Program-made: the position numbers and the translations under genes | Assembly: GCA_017656345.1 (NCBI GenBank) | Contig: JACDNZ010000010.1 | Span: 1-64,000, forward strand | Source: Thermosipho sp. (in: thermotogales) | GTDB lineage: Bacteria > Thermotogota > Thermotogae > Thermotogales > Fervidobacteriaceae | DNA length: 64,000 nt | Direction of reading: 5' to 3' | The notes under the pieces: generated by a model | Told to the model about the DNA's origin: nothing | What the model saw: the letters and a program-made list of their open reading frames with translations, nothing else | Database searches by the model: none | Shown: positions 17,081 through 25,217 of the stretch, in pieces | Layout of the letters: each line of letters opens with the position of its first letter | How positions within the stretch are numbered: position 1 is the first letter of the stretch

Positions 17081-17311
17081 ATGCAAAGATTATTAAATGA
17101 TATGTGTTATGTAGAAATTATTGATTATGTTACAGGTAGGGTCATAGATAATTTCCGAGGAAGATTTTATATAAAACCTTTTGATGATTTAATTCATAAT
17201 AATGTCAGATATATTGTATGTGATGTAGACCATATTTTAGGTAATTCAACAGAAGGTATAGAATGTAAAGAGTATATTTTAAGAATTTATGTAAAAGAGA
17301 GGGTGATATAA
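17081..17311 (+). CDS. Hypothetical protein
   Basis: 76 residues, ATG after AAGGAGG. Beta-rich look (YVEIIDYVTGRVIDNF). Its stop overlaps the next start codon. Not recognised. Confidence 0.65.
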   Translation: MQRLLNDMCYVEIIDYVTGRVIDNFRGRFYIKPFDDLIHNNVRYIVCDVDHILGNSTEGIECKEYILRIYVKERVI

Positions 17312-17487
17312 TGCCTACAGTAATGGAAACAGGCTTTGTATCAAAACAACAAGAAGAATATTTAAGAATAAATAATCCTAAATTATATAAAGCAGTATTA
17401 AAGAAGCATGGTAGCTTTGATAAACCTAAAAGAAATAATAGACCTAATGCTTTTAGACATAGAGTAAATAATAAAGTGGGGAGATAG
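17311..17487 (+). CDS. Small basic hypothetical protein
   Basis: 58 residues, ATG 17311 after GAGAGGGTG, stop TAG 17485-17487. Begins MPTVMETGFVSKQQEEYLRI and ends in a Lys/Arg/Asn-rich tail, so it could bind nucleic acid. Good coupling with both neighbours supports it as real. Confidence 0.6.
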   Translation: MPTVMETGFVSKQQEEYLRINNPKLYKAVLKKHGSFDKPKRNNRPNAFRHRVNNKVGR

Positions 17488-17492
17488 ATAGT

Positions 17493-18008
17493 ATGGATTA
17501 TAAGAAAAAATCTAAAAAACAAGAAAGTAAAGTTGCTAAAGAAATGAATGGTAAGACTACCATAGCAAGTGGTAGTCTGTATTTTCAGAAAGCAGATGTA
17601 AGAACTAGCGACTTTTTAATAGAGTGCAAGACCACAGAAAAAGATTATTATAATTTAAAAGTTAGCACGTGGAAAAAGATAGAGAAAGAAGCTTTAAAAG
17701 ATGGAATGAAAATACCTTTAATGCAGATTGATTTACTAAATGGTGAAAAGAGATTAGCAGTAATGACTTATAATGATTTTGAAGCTTTAGGTTTTTCTAA
17801 ATTTAATTTTGTTAAAAGTCCTTCATTTTTTACCAAAGCTAGTAGTGCAAAAATAAAATATGATTTTAAAGAAAACCCTTACTTTAATTTATCTTTCTTT
17901 GTAAATGGTGAATATTATTATGATATGTATGAGGTAAGATTTGAGAAAGAAAGAGTACATTTAGTAGTAATACCGTGGCATGATTTTTTAAGTATAGTTA
18001 AGGAGTAG
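17493..18008 (+). CDS. PD-(D/E)XK nuclease, Holliday-junction-resolvase-like
   Basis: 171 residues. KKQESKVAKEMNGKTTIASG supplies the conserved Glu of the first helix, SDFLIECKTTEKD the Asp and the ExK catalytic core, followed by a WKKIEKEAL helix with the usual Q/M pattern. This is the Hjc/phage resolvase pattern. It may resolve recombination intermediates before packaging. A second enzyme of this kind is at 20877. Confidence 0.75.
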   Translation: MDYKKKSKKQESKVAKEMNGKTTIASGSLYFQKADVRTSDFLIECKTTEKDYYNLKVSTWKKIEKEALKDGMKIPLMQIDLLNGEKRLAVMTYNDFEALGFSKFNFVKSPSFFTKASSAKIKYDFKENPYFNLSFFVNGEYYYDMYEVRFEKERVHLVVIPWHDFLSIVKE

Positions 18009-18015
18009 TGATAGT

Positions 18016-18252
18016 ATGTTTTCTTCTTATATATCAGAAGGTAAAGAAAATCCAACTAAAGAAGATATTATAAAATACTATACAAAGGAATTAAAGAATT
18101 TAGAGAGAAAATTAAAAAGAAATAGTATATCTAAAAAGGAATATCAAGAGCGTAAAAAACTTATTACTGATGAATTTTTCTATACATTAAAATGTTATGG
18201 TTATTTACCTGCAAAATCTTTAAGAGGTTTTAGTATTATAATGAAACCTTAG
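18016..18252 (+). CDS. Hypothetical coiled-coil protein
   Basis: 78 residues, strongly helical Lys/Glu-rich centre (ELKNLERKLKRNSISKKEYQ). Not recognised. Confidence 0.65.
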   Translation: MFSSYISEGKENPTKEDIIKYYTKELKNLERKLKRNSISKKEYQERKKLITDEFFYTLKCYGYLPAKSLRGFSIIMKP

Positions 18253-18281
18253 TAAAATGTAAATAAAGAAGGTGTAATTTA

Positions 18282-18461
18282 TTGAAGTGTGTATACTGTG
18301 GTAAAGAGATAAAACAATTTAGTGAAGATTATGAGTTATTTGGGTGTGATGGTGATTTTATTCATACTAAATGTAGACCTAAAATAGAAAAAGAAATGGA
18401 TAGAGTATTAAAGATGACTGATAAAGAGTTTTATGAGTGGATAGGTATTAAAGATATTTAG
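18282..18461 (+). CDS. Small zinc-finger protein
   Basis: 59 residues, TTG 18282 after AAGAAGGTG, stop TAG 18459-18461. KCVYCGKEIKQF then GDFIHTKCRPKIEKEM gives a CxxC...HxxC zinc-binding pattern. Probably a nucleic-acid or protein adaptor. Confidence 0.65.
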   Translation: MKCVYCGKEIKQFSEDYELFGCDGDFIHTKCRPKIEKEMDRVLKMTDKEFYEWIGIKDI

Positions 18462-18499
18462 TTAATATATTTTATTATGCAACTTTATAGGAGGTAGAT

Positions 18500-18658
18500 A
18501 TGGAGAATATAAAAGATGTTTTAATAATTTTAAAATCAGTAATATTGATAATTGTACTTGTTTATATGATATGGCATGGCTGGAGAATTGATTTTAAATC
18601 TGGAAATATAGAATTTAGTTTTGAAATATATTCATTAAAAAGATTTTTTATAAAATAG
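18500..18658 (+). CDS. Small single-pass membrane protein
   Basis: 52 residues, ATG 18500 after AGGAGG, stop TAG 18656-18658. Residues ~7-26 are a transmembrane helix (LIILKSVILIIVLVYMIW). Not recognised. Confidence 0.6.
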   Translation: MENIKDVLIILKSVILIIVLVYMIWHGWRIDFKSGNIEFSFEIYSLKRFFIK

Positions 18659-18679
18659 TAATTAAAGGAGGATTAAGTA

Positions 18680-19687
18680 ATGGGATTAAAAGCTGTATTT
18701 AAAACTATGAAAAAAGAAGGTTATATAATAAAGAAATTAGACCAATATTTATTAAGTTTGAATGGTGAAAAGAATGATAGAGCTATAAATGTAAACAGTC
18801 CTTCTCAAGCAGGTGCTTGTATGAGAGCAAATTATTATGCTAGGTTACAGTATCCAATAGATTCTAATGCAATAGACCCTAGAGCAAGAAGAATTTTTGA
18901 TAATGGACACCATACACATGAAAGACTACAGACTTATTTAAAAGATTGTGGACTATTAATTATGGAAGAAGTGCCTTTAAGAAATGATGAATATAATATA
19001 CAAGGACATACTGATGGCTTTCTAAATTTAGCTACACCTAAAATATCAATAACATTTAATTATCCTATAAAAGATATTGTAAAAGTTTTAGATATTAATA
19101 TGAGTAAGGTATCAACTTTTGATATTGAAGATGTTATTTTTGAAGAAAGAAATTTCTCTCCAGAGATAGGTATTTTAGAAATAAAAACTATAAACTCCAG
19201 AAATTATGCTAATTTAAAAGACGCTAAAGAAAATCATAAGCAACAAGCTATGATTTATATGTTTTGTTCAGAAGAAAGAAGAAAATATTTAAGAAAAACT
19301 TATGAAACTTATGAGGAATTTAAAGCTAGTGAGAAAGAAAGGATAAAATATTTTAAATCTTTATATGAGCATTTAGAAGATGGTAATAAATATACTAGAG
19401 AAGAAAAGTTATTATATAAAGTAATAGAGCATTTAAAAACTGATGAAGTTTTATATCATTGTCCTAGACCAATAAATAAGGTTATATTCTTATATGAAAA
19501 TAAAGATACTCAAGAGTTAAAAGAGTTTGTGGTAATCAAAGATGATGAAATTTTAGCTGATGTTTTAGCTAGATATACTATTCTTAATGAATGTGTAGCG
19601 AATAGAAAGCTACCAGAAAGAGAAGGTACTTCTAAAAATGCACCACCTTGTAAATGGTGTAGTTATAAAATAGAATGTTGGAACTAA
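18680..19687 (+). CDS. Cas4/RecB-like PD-(D/E)XK nuclease with Fe-S cluster cysteines
   Basis: Single-strand exonuclease-type protein probably used in recombination. 335 residues: an early Cys (ACMRANYYAR, C47), catalytic core GHTDGF (109-114) and EIKT (167-170), QAMIY helix, and C-terminal CKWCSYKIECW. One early and three late cysteines match the 4Fe-4S pattern of Cas4/AddB nucleases. There are no cas1 or cas2 genes or repeat arrays nearby, so a recombination role is more likely than CRISPR adaptation. Confidence 0.85.
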   Translation: MGLKAVFKTMKKEGYIIKKLDQYLLSLNGEKNDRAINVNSPSQAGACMRANYYARLQYPIDSNAIDPRARRIFDNGHHTHERLQTYLKDCGLLIMEEVPLRNDEYNIQGHTDGFLNLATPKISITFNYPIKDIVKVLDINMSKVSTFDIEDVIFEERNFSPEIGILEIKTINSRNYANLKDAKENHKQQAMIYMFCSEERRKYLRKTYETYEEFKASEKERIKYFKSLYEHLEDGNKYTREEKLLYKVIEHLKTDEVLYHCPRPINKVIFLYENKDTQELKEFVVIKDDEILADVLARYTILNECVANRKLPEREGTSKNAPPCKWCSYKIECWN

Positions 19688-19699
19688 GAAGGTGATAGA

Positions 19700-20008
19700 A
19701 TGAGTTTAGATAGATTGAGGGAAGTTTCTCCCTCTTTTCTGAAAACACTTATTACTAACCCTTTAAATAAAATTTATATTTATATTAGTGAACATCAAAA
19801 AGAGTCTAGGGTTGAATGTGTTAATTTAAAAAATCATATGAAACATTCTAAAGTATCCAGATATTTTGTCGAGAACAATAATATATTTGTCGTTATAATT
19901 AATGAGAAGGATTTTATAGAATTAAATAAAGAGTATTCTCTAGATAAACGAATTAATGTAATAATAAGGAGGAAGTTAAATGAAGCTGAAAAAGGTAAAA
20001 GAGAATAA
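19700..20008 (+). CDS. Hypothetical protein
   Basis: 102 residues, follows the Cas4-like gene by 12 nt and overlaps the next gene by 29 nt. Mixed alpha/beta with a basic C-terminus. Not recognised. Confidence 0.6.
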   Translation: MSLDRLREVSPSFLKTLITNPLNKIYIYISEHQKESRVECVNLKNHMKHSKVSRYFVENNNIFVVIINEKDFIELNKEYSLDKRINVIIRRKLNEAEKGKRE

Positions 20009-20558
20009 TACTAAGAGAAAGAAAATAAACCCTAAAGAGATTAAGGAACGAAGAAAGAATTTAGTTGATAGTTTAACAGAAGATTTAGAGCAAAAAGGTG
20101 TAGAGTTTTTTAGACCTTCTGAACATGGTGGAACTTTAGATATAGATTCAGATTATTTAGCTTTACCTAAAGATATTACAGAAATTCCTTCAAGAGAATT
20201 AGGAAGATATTTAAACGCTTTTACTCAACAAAGAATGTATATGAGAACCTTAATTGGTTGGCAAGAAATAGAGGTAGAACAAGCTAAAAGAGTATATTTT
20301 GATAAAGCACATAGTCTTTATGAGGAATTAAGTAAAGATAAAAAATTAAGTGAAACAGCTAAAGAAAGAATTGTAAATAATACAGAGGGAATAAAAGAGT
20401 ATTTTATAAAATATAAAGACGAAAAGAAGAAGCTAACCTTATTAAATTATAATTTAGCTAGTATCGAGGACGCCATTTTTACAATCTCCAGAGAAATATC
20501 ACGCAGAGAAGGTGATTTTAATATAGAGAATAGAAATGAGAATGTCCAAAGGAGATGA
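19980..20558 (+). CDS. Conserved phage protein of the recombination cluster
   Basis: 192 residues. Basic N-terminus, then SDYLALPKDITEIPSRELGR and a long helical domain with TQQRMYMRTLIGWQEIEVEQ. The sequence looks like an accessory gene found next to Cas4-like nucleases in Firmicute phages; function unknown. Confidence 0.65.
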   Translation: MKLKKVKENNTKRKKINPKEIKERRKNLVDSLTEDLEQKGVEFFRPSEHGGTLDIDSDYLALPKDITEIPSRELGRYLNAFTQQRMYMRTLIGWQEIEVEQAKRVYFDKAHSLYEELSKDKKLSETAKERIVNNTEGIKEYFIKYKDEKKKLTLLNYNLASIEDAIFTISREISRREGDFNIENRNENVQRR

Positions 20559-20565
20559 TATTAAG

Positions 20566-20802
20566 ATGAGCAAATCCATTATAGAAGATAATTCTTATAC
20601 ACTTTTAGGTGATTGGAAAACTTATGTTAAAAAGCCTATACCTATAAAAGCTATACAAATGCAAACAGATTTTACTGTCAAAACTTTAGAAGGTACTATG
20701 ATTGGTAAGAAAGGTGATTATTTAATTTGTGGGGTTAAAGGTGAATTGTATGTATGCAATAAAGAAATATTTGAAGAAACTTACGAACTTGTTGAAGATT
20801 AA
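20566..20802 (+). CDS. PGDYG-domain protein
   Basis: 78 residues. KKPIPIKAIQMQTDFTVKTL, then KKGDYLICGVKGELYVC and FEETYELV form the PGDYG fold seen in many phage proteins of unknown function. ATG 20566 is preceded by AAAGGAGATGAT; the upstream in-frame ATG 20536 is not needed. Confidence 0.7.
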   Translation: MSKSIIEDNSYTLLGDWKTYVKKPIPIKAIQMQTDFTVKTLEGTMIGKKGDYLICGVKGELYVCNKEIFEETYELVED

Positions 20803-20816
20803 CCTCTTAGCCCCCT

Positions 20817-20845
20817 TTGCAATTTTCTAGTATTTAGGTTATAAT
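20817..20845 (+). promoter_or_regulatory. Promoter upstream of the second resolvase
   Basis: TTGCAA (20817-20822), 17-nt spacer, TATAAT (20840-20845). Confidence 0.65.
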
Positions 20846-20876
20846 TTAATTAGTAATAGATAAGGAGGTAACTAAT

Positions 20877-21269
20877 ATGGCAAGAAGAGGTAGAAGTGCT
20901 AAAAACAAAGGGGCTAATTATGAAAGAAAAATAGCCGAAAAGTTTAAAGAAAGGTATAATGTAGAGTTAAAAAGAACTCCCCAGAGTGGTGGATTTGCCA
21001 AAGATGTAGAAAAAGCAGAAGATTTTAGAGGTGATATAATACCAGTAGAAAAAGATTTAGATTTTAAGCTTCATATAGAATGTAAAAATCAAAAATCATG
21101 GAAATTAAAAGAGTGGTTACAACAAGCAGAAGAAGATTGCCCAGAAGGTAAAATACCTGTAGTAGTAATGCACAAACATGGTACAAGTAAAGAATATGTT
21201 GTAATAGAATTAAATAACTTCTTTGATATAGTAGATAAAGATAAAATATTTAGGAAGGTGATAAATTGA
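20877..21269 (+). CDS. Hjc-like Holliday junction resolvase
   Basis: 130 residues. KNKGANYERKIAEKF (conserved Glu), RTPQSGG, DFRGDIIP (Asp) and HIECKNQKSW (ExK) reproduce the archaeal/phage Hjc active site in order, followed by the LQQAEEDC helix. It is closer to canonical Hjc than the enzyme at 17493, so the two probably have different substrates. ATG after AAGGAGG; its own promoter lies 32 nt upstream. Confidence 0.82.
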   Translation: MARRGRSAKNKGANYERKIAEKFKERYNVELKRTPQSGGFAKDVEKAEDFRGDIIPVEKDLDFKLHIECKNQKSWKLKEWLQQAEEDCPEGKIPVVVMHKHGTSKEYVVIELNNFFDIVDKDKIFRKVIN

Positions 21270-21604
21270 TTGTAGTAATTATTATAGCTGTATTAATTGC
21301 AATTCTTTATATTTTTCCTTTAGCCAGAGTTATTGGTAATTCTATGTACCCTATTTTACATGAAGGAGATATACTACTTTGTAGTAGAATATATAAACTA
21401 AAAACAGGCAATATTTATGTATATAAATCTCCTGTTTCAGATAAATTAGTTATAAAAAGATTAAGACATTTAAAGTTTGAAGATAATAAAGTTTATTGTT
21501 TTTTTATAGGTGATAACCCCGAAGAAAGTTATGACAGCAGAAATTATGGCTATGTAAATGCAGAAAACATTATTGCAAGAGTAATATGGCAACCAAAACA
21601 CTAA
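21266..21604 (+). CDS. SipW/S26-like signal peptidase I homologue
   Basis: 112 residues, TTG start overlapping the resolvase stop. An N-terminal transmembrane helix (IVVIIIAVLIAILYIFPLA) leads to the catalytic Ser in GNSMYPIL (box B), then VIKRL with the catalytic Lys, and GDNPEESYDSRNYGYV (box E). All active-site motifs of SipW-type peptidases are intact although the protein is minimal. A phage copy may process an exported host or phage protein; no substrate with a clear signal peptide is apparent here. Confidence 0.8.
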   Translation: MIVVIIIAVLIAILYIFPLARVIGNSMYPILHEGDILLCSRIYKLKTGNIYVYKSPVSDKLVIKRLRHLKFEDNKVYCFFIGDNPEESYDSRNYGYVNAENIIARVIWQPKH

Positions 21605-21630
21605 TTAATAAAGTAAAGGAGGTAGTAAGC

Positions 21631-21900
21631 ATGAAAAAAGTAAACATATTGAAAGTCGCTGGAAAATCAAATGTTTCAGCAGTAGCAGGAAGTATAGTTA
21701 AGTCTATTGAAGACGGAAGAGATGTAGAATTACACGCTATAGGTGCAAGTGCTGTTAATCAAACAGTAAAAGCTATAGCGACTGCTAGAGGTATACTTTC
21801 TGCTAAAGGTAAAGAAGCCTTAGTAAGAGTAGGCTTTGGTGAAACAGAGATAGAAGGCGAACTAAAAACAATGATGATTTTTAGGATAGTTTTAGTTTAA
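21631..21900 (+). CDS. spoVS: SpoVS-like protein (Alba-type nucleic-acid binding)
   Basis: 89 residues. ILKVAGKSNVSAVAGSIVKS, AIGASAVNQTVKAIATARG and the ending match bacterial SpoVS nearly end to end. SpoVS is a small regulator of sporulation stage V with an Alba fold. The phage copy may bias the host away from, or into, sporulation. ATG 21631 follows AAAGGAGG. Cotranscribed with the signal-peptidase gene and ended by a strong terminator. Confidence 0.88.
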   Translation: MKKVNILKVAGKSNVSAVAGSIVKSIEDGRDVELHAIGASAVNQTVKAIATARGILSAKGKEALVRVGFGETEIEGELKTMMIFRIVLV

Positions 21901-21909
21901 TACCAATAT

Positions 21910-21940
21910 AGGTCAGAAGAGTATACTTCTGACCTTTTTT
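21910..21940 (+). terminator. Terminator after spoVS
   Basis: AGGTCAGAAG (21910-21919) pairs with CTTCTGACCT (21926-21935), then TTTTTT. Confidence 0.92.
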
Positions 21941-21963
21941 AGAACATAAAAGGAGGTATTCTA

Positions 21964-22374
21964 ATGAATAAACTAGTATATGATGAAGAAGCTATAGTAT
22001 ATGTCACTAAAGAATTTACTTTTGATTCAGCCCATTATTTAGATGAGTATTATGGATTATGTTCTAACTTACACGGACACACATATCGTTTACAAGTTAC
22101 TGTTAGAGGTATATTAAATGATATTGGAATGGTAATAGATTTTAAAGAACTAAAAAGTGTAGTTAAAGAAAAGGTAATAGATAAATTAGACCATAAATAT
22201 ATTAATAATACATTACCTTTTAATCCTACAGCCGAAAATTTAGTTGTTTGGATTTATGATGTTTTAAGAGAAGAATTAGAAAAAAGAAAAATAGTTTTGG
22301 ATAGCATTAAGTTATGGGAAACTCCAACAAGTTTTGCAGAATACAGAGGTGATAGACTTGCTTTATATAGATGA
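21964..22374 (+). CDS. queD: 6-carboxy-5,6,7,8-tetrahydropterin synthase (QueD)
   Basis: Converts 7,8-dihydroneopterin triphosphate to 6-carboxytetrahydropterin, step 2 of preQ0 synthesis. 136 residues: FTFDSAHYL (zinc ligand H24), catalytic Cys in GLCSNLHGHTY (C33; zinc ligands H37, H39), LDHKYIN (H77), NPTAENL and LWETPTSFAEY (E119). All catalytic and zinc residues are present. First gene of the deazaguanine cassette, overlapping queE. Confidence 0.93.
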   Translation: MNKLVYDEEAIVYVTKEFTFDSAHYLDEYYGLCSNLHGHTYRLQVTVRGILNDIGMVIDFKELKSVVKEKVIDKLDHKYINNTLPFNPTAENLVVWIYDVLREELEKRKIVLDSIKLWETPTSFAEYRGDRLALYR

Positions 22375-22996
22375 AATATTTGTTAGCGTACAAGGTGAAG
22401 GAACAAGTATAGGATTACCTACTGTGTTTATAAGATTACACGGCTGTAATTCGAATTGTATCTATTGTGACACTAATCAAAAAGATAGAAAAAGAAGAAA
22501 AATGTCAGTAGATAATATTTTAGAAGCTGTTTTCAGAACTGGAATAACTAATGTATGCATTACTGGTGGTGAACCTTTATTGCAAGAAGAAGTTTATTGT
22601 TTAATATATGACTTAGTTGGAAGAGGTTATAGTGTGAGTATTGAAACTAATGGAAGTATACCAATAAGTGAAGATTTATATAAAAGGTCTTATAAGTATG
22701 TAATGGATATAAAATGCCCTTCTAGTTTAATGCACCATAAAAATAAATATGCTAATTTAGAAATATTACAGGCACATGATGAAGTAAAATTTGTTATAGC
22801 TGATAAAGAGGATTATAAATTTGCTAAAAGTATTTTAAAGAAATATCCTACTAAAGCACAAATTTTATTTAGTCCCTTATTTAATAAAGATAATAAACAG
22901 TATATAGGTAAAGAATTATGTAATTGGATAATTAAAGACAGATTAAATAATGCTAGAGTATTACTACAAATGCACAAAATTTTAGGTGTAAGTTAG
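22358..22996 (+). CDS. queE: 7-carboxy-7-deazaguanine synthase (QueE, radical SAM)
   Basis: Step 3 of the preQ0 route: makes CDG from 6-carboxytetrahydropterin. 212 residues: FVSVQGEGTSIGLPTVFIRL (8-27) then the cluster motif CNSNCIYC (C30, C34, C37), GGEPLLQ and VSIETNG, all typical of QueE. TTG 22358 after GAGGTGAT is chosen; the upstream in-frame TTG 22334 would need a longer overlap with queD. The overlap implies translational coupling. Confidence 0.92.
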   Translation: MLYIDEIFVSVQGEGTSIGLPTVFIRLHGCNSNCIYCDTNQKDRKRRKMSVDNILEAVFRTGITNVCITGGEPLLQEEVYCLIYDLVGRGYSVSIETNGSIPISEDLYKRSYKYVMDIKCPSSLMHHKNKYANLEILQAHDEVKFVIADKEDYKFAKSILKKYPTKAQILFSPLFNKDNKQYIGKELCNWIIKDRLNNARVLLQMHKILGVS

Positions 22997-23006
22997 GAGT
23001 GATATT

Positions 23007-23543
23007 ATGAAAAAACAAGAATGGGATATAATAAAACAACTACCAGTTAAAATAGTAAAAGCACTACCTAAAGAAGCAGTAAGAAAAGAGGTAATAGAAA
23101 ATCTTTCAGAAATATTTAAAGAAACTTATAAAGAGTTAAGAGAAGTAAATAAAAAAGAGATAGGTAAATTGTCTAGAAAAGTATTTAGTTATAGAAATAG
23201 ACCTAAAGTATTCGCTATTGACTATGATGGTACTTTAAACAGAGCAGGGTTTAGAGGCGGAAAACACGAATTAGACCCAGAAATAGTTGAATTTATAATG
23301 TTAGCCAAGAAATATGGGCATAAAATAGTTATATGGACTTGCAGAAGTGACAAGTATTTAAAAGAAGCTTTAAATGTTTTAGATAGAAATAATATACCTT
23401 ATGATTATGTAAATGAGTTTCCAGAGTGTGATTTTGGAAGTCCTAAAATAGTCGCAGATAGGTATATAGATGATTTAAACCTATCAATTAAAGAAGTAAA
23501 GGAGATTGTGAGATATGAAAGAGAAAGTAATAGTACTAAATAG
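23007..23543 (+). CDS. HAD-superfamily hydrolase with N-terminal helical extension
   Basis: 178 residues. FAIDYDGTLN (nucleophile Asp of the DxD motif), IWTCRSDKYL (motif II Thr) and a late PKIVADRYIDDLNL (motif IV acids) define a small HAD phosphatase of the type common in phages. The first ~70 residues are helical and unrelated. It sits between queE and the QueC fusion and overlaps the latter by 29 nt, so it may act on a deazaguanine nucleotide or on dihydroneopterin phosphates; that is inference only. Confidence 0.8.
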   Translation: MKKQEWDIIKQLPVKIVKALPKEAVRKEVIENLSEIFKETYKELREVNKKEIGKLSRKVFSYRNRPKVFAIDYDGTLNRAGFRGGKHELDPEIVEFIMLAKKYGHKIVIWTCRSDKYLKEALNVLDRNNIPYDYVNEFPECDFGSPKIVADRYIDDLNLSIKEVKEIVRYERESNSTK

Positions 23544-25194
23544 TGGTGGATTTGATAGTGTAGTTTTAATAAAATGGTTAGCACAACAAAAGTATGATAT
23601 TGTTTCTATTTTCTTTGATTATGAACAAAGAAATGTAAAACAAGAAAGAGAAAAGGCTAGAAAAGTCGCTAAAGAGGTAAAAGCAGAACACATTGAAATA
23701 AAACTCCCAAAATTTGAATGGAGTAATAATAGTTTATATGATAAATCTTTAGGAATTGATATAAAAAATCAATATATTCATATGAGAAATTTAATATTTT
23801 TATCCTATGCAATATCTGTGGCTGAAAGTAAAAAAATTAATAAAATATATAGTGCAATAATAAATGCTAGAGAAAATACCTATAGTGATACAAGTATAAA
23901 ATTTATAAATGCTTTTAATGATTTTGTAAATAAATTTGGTATAGAGTTTAAAACTCCTTTTAGTGAGCTATCTAAAGTACATTTAGGTTATATAGCTAGA
24001 GTGTTAGATATTAAAAAGAACGACTTTTTTAGTTGTAATACTCCTAAAGATAATGGAGAGCCTTGTGGTAAATGTGGAGATTGTAAATCATTAGATTATA
24101 TTGTTACTAATATATTAGAGGATAGTATACCTATTCACACTTATTTTAGAGCGAATTTAAATCCAGATGAAAAGTTTAAAAAATTATTTAGAAATAGTAA
24201 GATAAAGGAGTTAAGATTATTAAATACAGACAAATGTCAATTTAATTGTAAGCATTGTTTTTATGGATTTGATAAAATGAAAGGAAATCAATTAACAATA
24301 GAAGAATATAAAAATATTATAGACCAAGCTAACGAATTAGGCATAGAAAATATACATTTTTCTGGCAGAGAGCCTTTATGTGATGAAAATATATTTGAGA
24401 TAATGGCTTATATAAAACAGAATTATAGCGATATGACATATGATTTAGTAACTAATGGAGTCTATATAGAAAGGTATATTGATAGATTAAAAGAGCTTGA
24501 AGTAAATAAAATATTTGTTAGTATAGATAACCTAAAAGATTTAAAAATAAGACCAACAATAAAAGGGGTAATTGACGCTATAGATTTAATTCAAAATAAA
24601 GAAATTCCTTTAGAAGTATTTATTGATATTCATAAAGGTAATAAAAATCAAATAAAAGATATTATATATAAATTATATAAAGAGTATAATGTAAGAAATT
24701 TTCACGTAAGACCTATTTCACCTTTAGGTAGAGGAAAAAATATAATTAATGAAATAATAGACGCTAAAGAATTAGATGAGGTGTTTAAGGACTTAATAAA
24801 TTTAAATTTAGATAATGTAATAATAGAATTTGCAATAAAAAATGTATGGACTAAAAAATTATTAGAAAGAAATTATACTTTATCAAATTATTTATATGAC
24901 CTTATAGATACTACTAATAATATAGTAGGTAATATAGTACTTTTACCAGAATTTTATTGTAGCAGATTTGAGAGTCAAATAACCTTAACCCCAGATGGTT
25001 ACATTTTAGGTTGTGCTACAGAAATTAGTTCTATTCATTATGATAAAATATCTGTAGGGAATATAAGAGAATTACCTTTAAAAAAGTTAATAAAATTAGG
25101 TAAAGAACAGTCTTTGAAGATGATAGATAAGCAACATAAAAATAAAAACTATAACGGTAGTTGTTACCATACTTTTTATAAATTGAAAAATTAA
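23515..25194 (+). CDS. Fusion of QueC (preQ0 synthase) with a radical SAM domain carrying auxiliary cysteines
   Basis: 559 residues. N-terminal QueC domain (~1-205): PP-loop NSGGFDS (9-15), RN (91-92), YSD (123-125) and zinc site C174, C184, C187, C190. It should turn CDG into preQ0. C-terminal radical SAM domain (~230-559): CQFNCKHC (C241, C245, C248), SGREP (283-287) in place of GGEP, and late Cys C482, C500, C550 resembling a SPASM/twitch auxiliary cluster region (TPDGYILGCATE). This is not QueE, which is separate at 22358. Radical SAM domains of this type often modify peptides. The fusion couples preQ0 formation to an unknown radical reaction, perhaps on the base or on the small protein encoded next. 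Confidence 0.85.
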   Translation: MKEKVIVLNSGGFDSVVLIKWLAQQKYDIVSIFFDYEQRNVKQEREKARKVAKEVKAEHIEIKLPKFEWSNNSLYDKSLGIDIKNQYIHMRNLIFLSYAISVAESKKINKIYSAIINARENTYSDTSIKFINAFNDFVNKFGIEFKTPFSELSKVHLGYIARVLDIKKNDFFSCNTPKDNGEPCGKCGDCKSLDYIVTNILEDSIPIHTYFRANLNPDEKFKKLFRNSKIKELRLLNTDKCQFNCKHCFYGFDKMKGNQLTIEEYKNIIDQANELGIENIHFSGREPLCDENIFEIMAYIKQNYSDMTYDLVTNGVYIERYIDRLKELEVNKIFVSIDNLKDLKIRPTIKGVIDAIDLIQNKEIPLEVFIDIHKGNKNQIKDIIYKLYKEYNVRNFHVRPISPLGRGKNIINEIIDAKELDEVFKDLINLNLDNVIIEFAIKNVWTKKLLERNYTLSNYLYDLIDTTNNIVGNIVLLPEFYCSRFESQITLTPDGYILGCATEISSIHYDKISVGNIRELPLKKLIKLGKEQSLKMIDKQHKNKNYNGSCYHTFYKLKN

Positions 25195-25217
25195 CGTTTG
25201 AAGGGTTGTAAAATTTG

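Noticed and set aside
18680..19687. CRISPR adaptation module, because of the Cas4-like nuclease
   Set aside because: No cas1, cas2, effector genes or spaced repeats nearby; recombination genes surround it.
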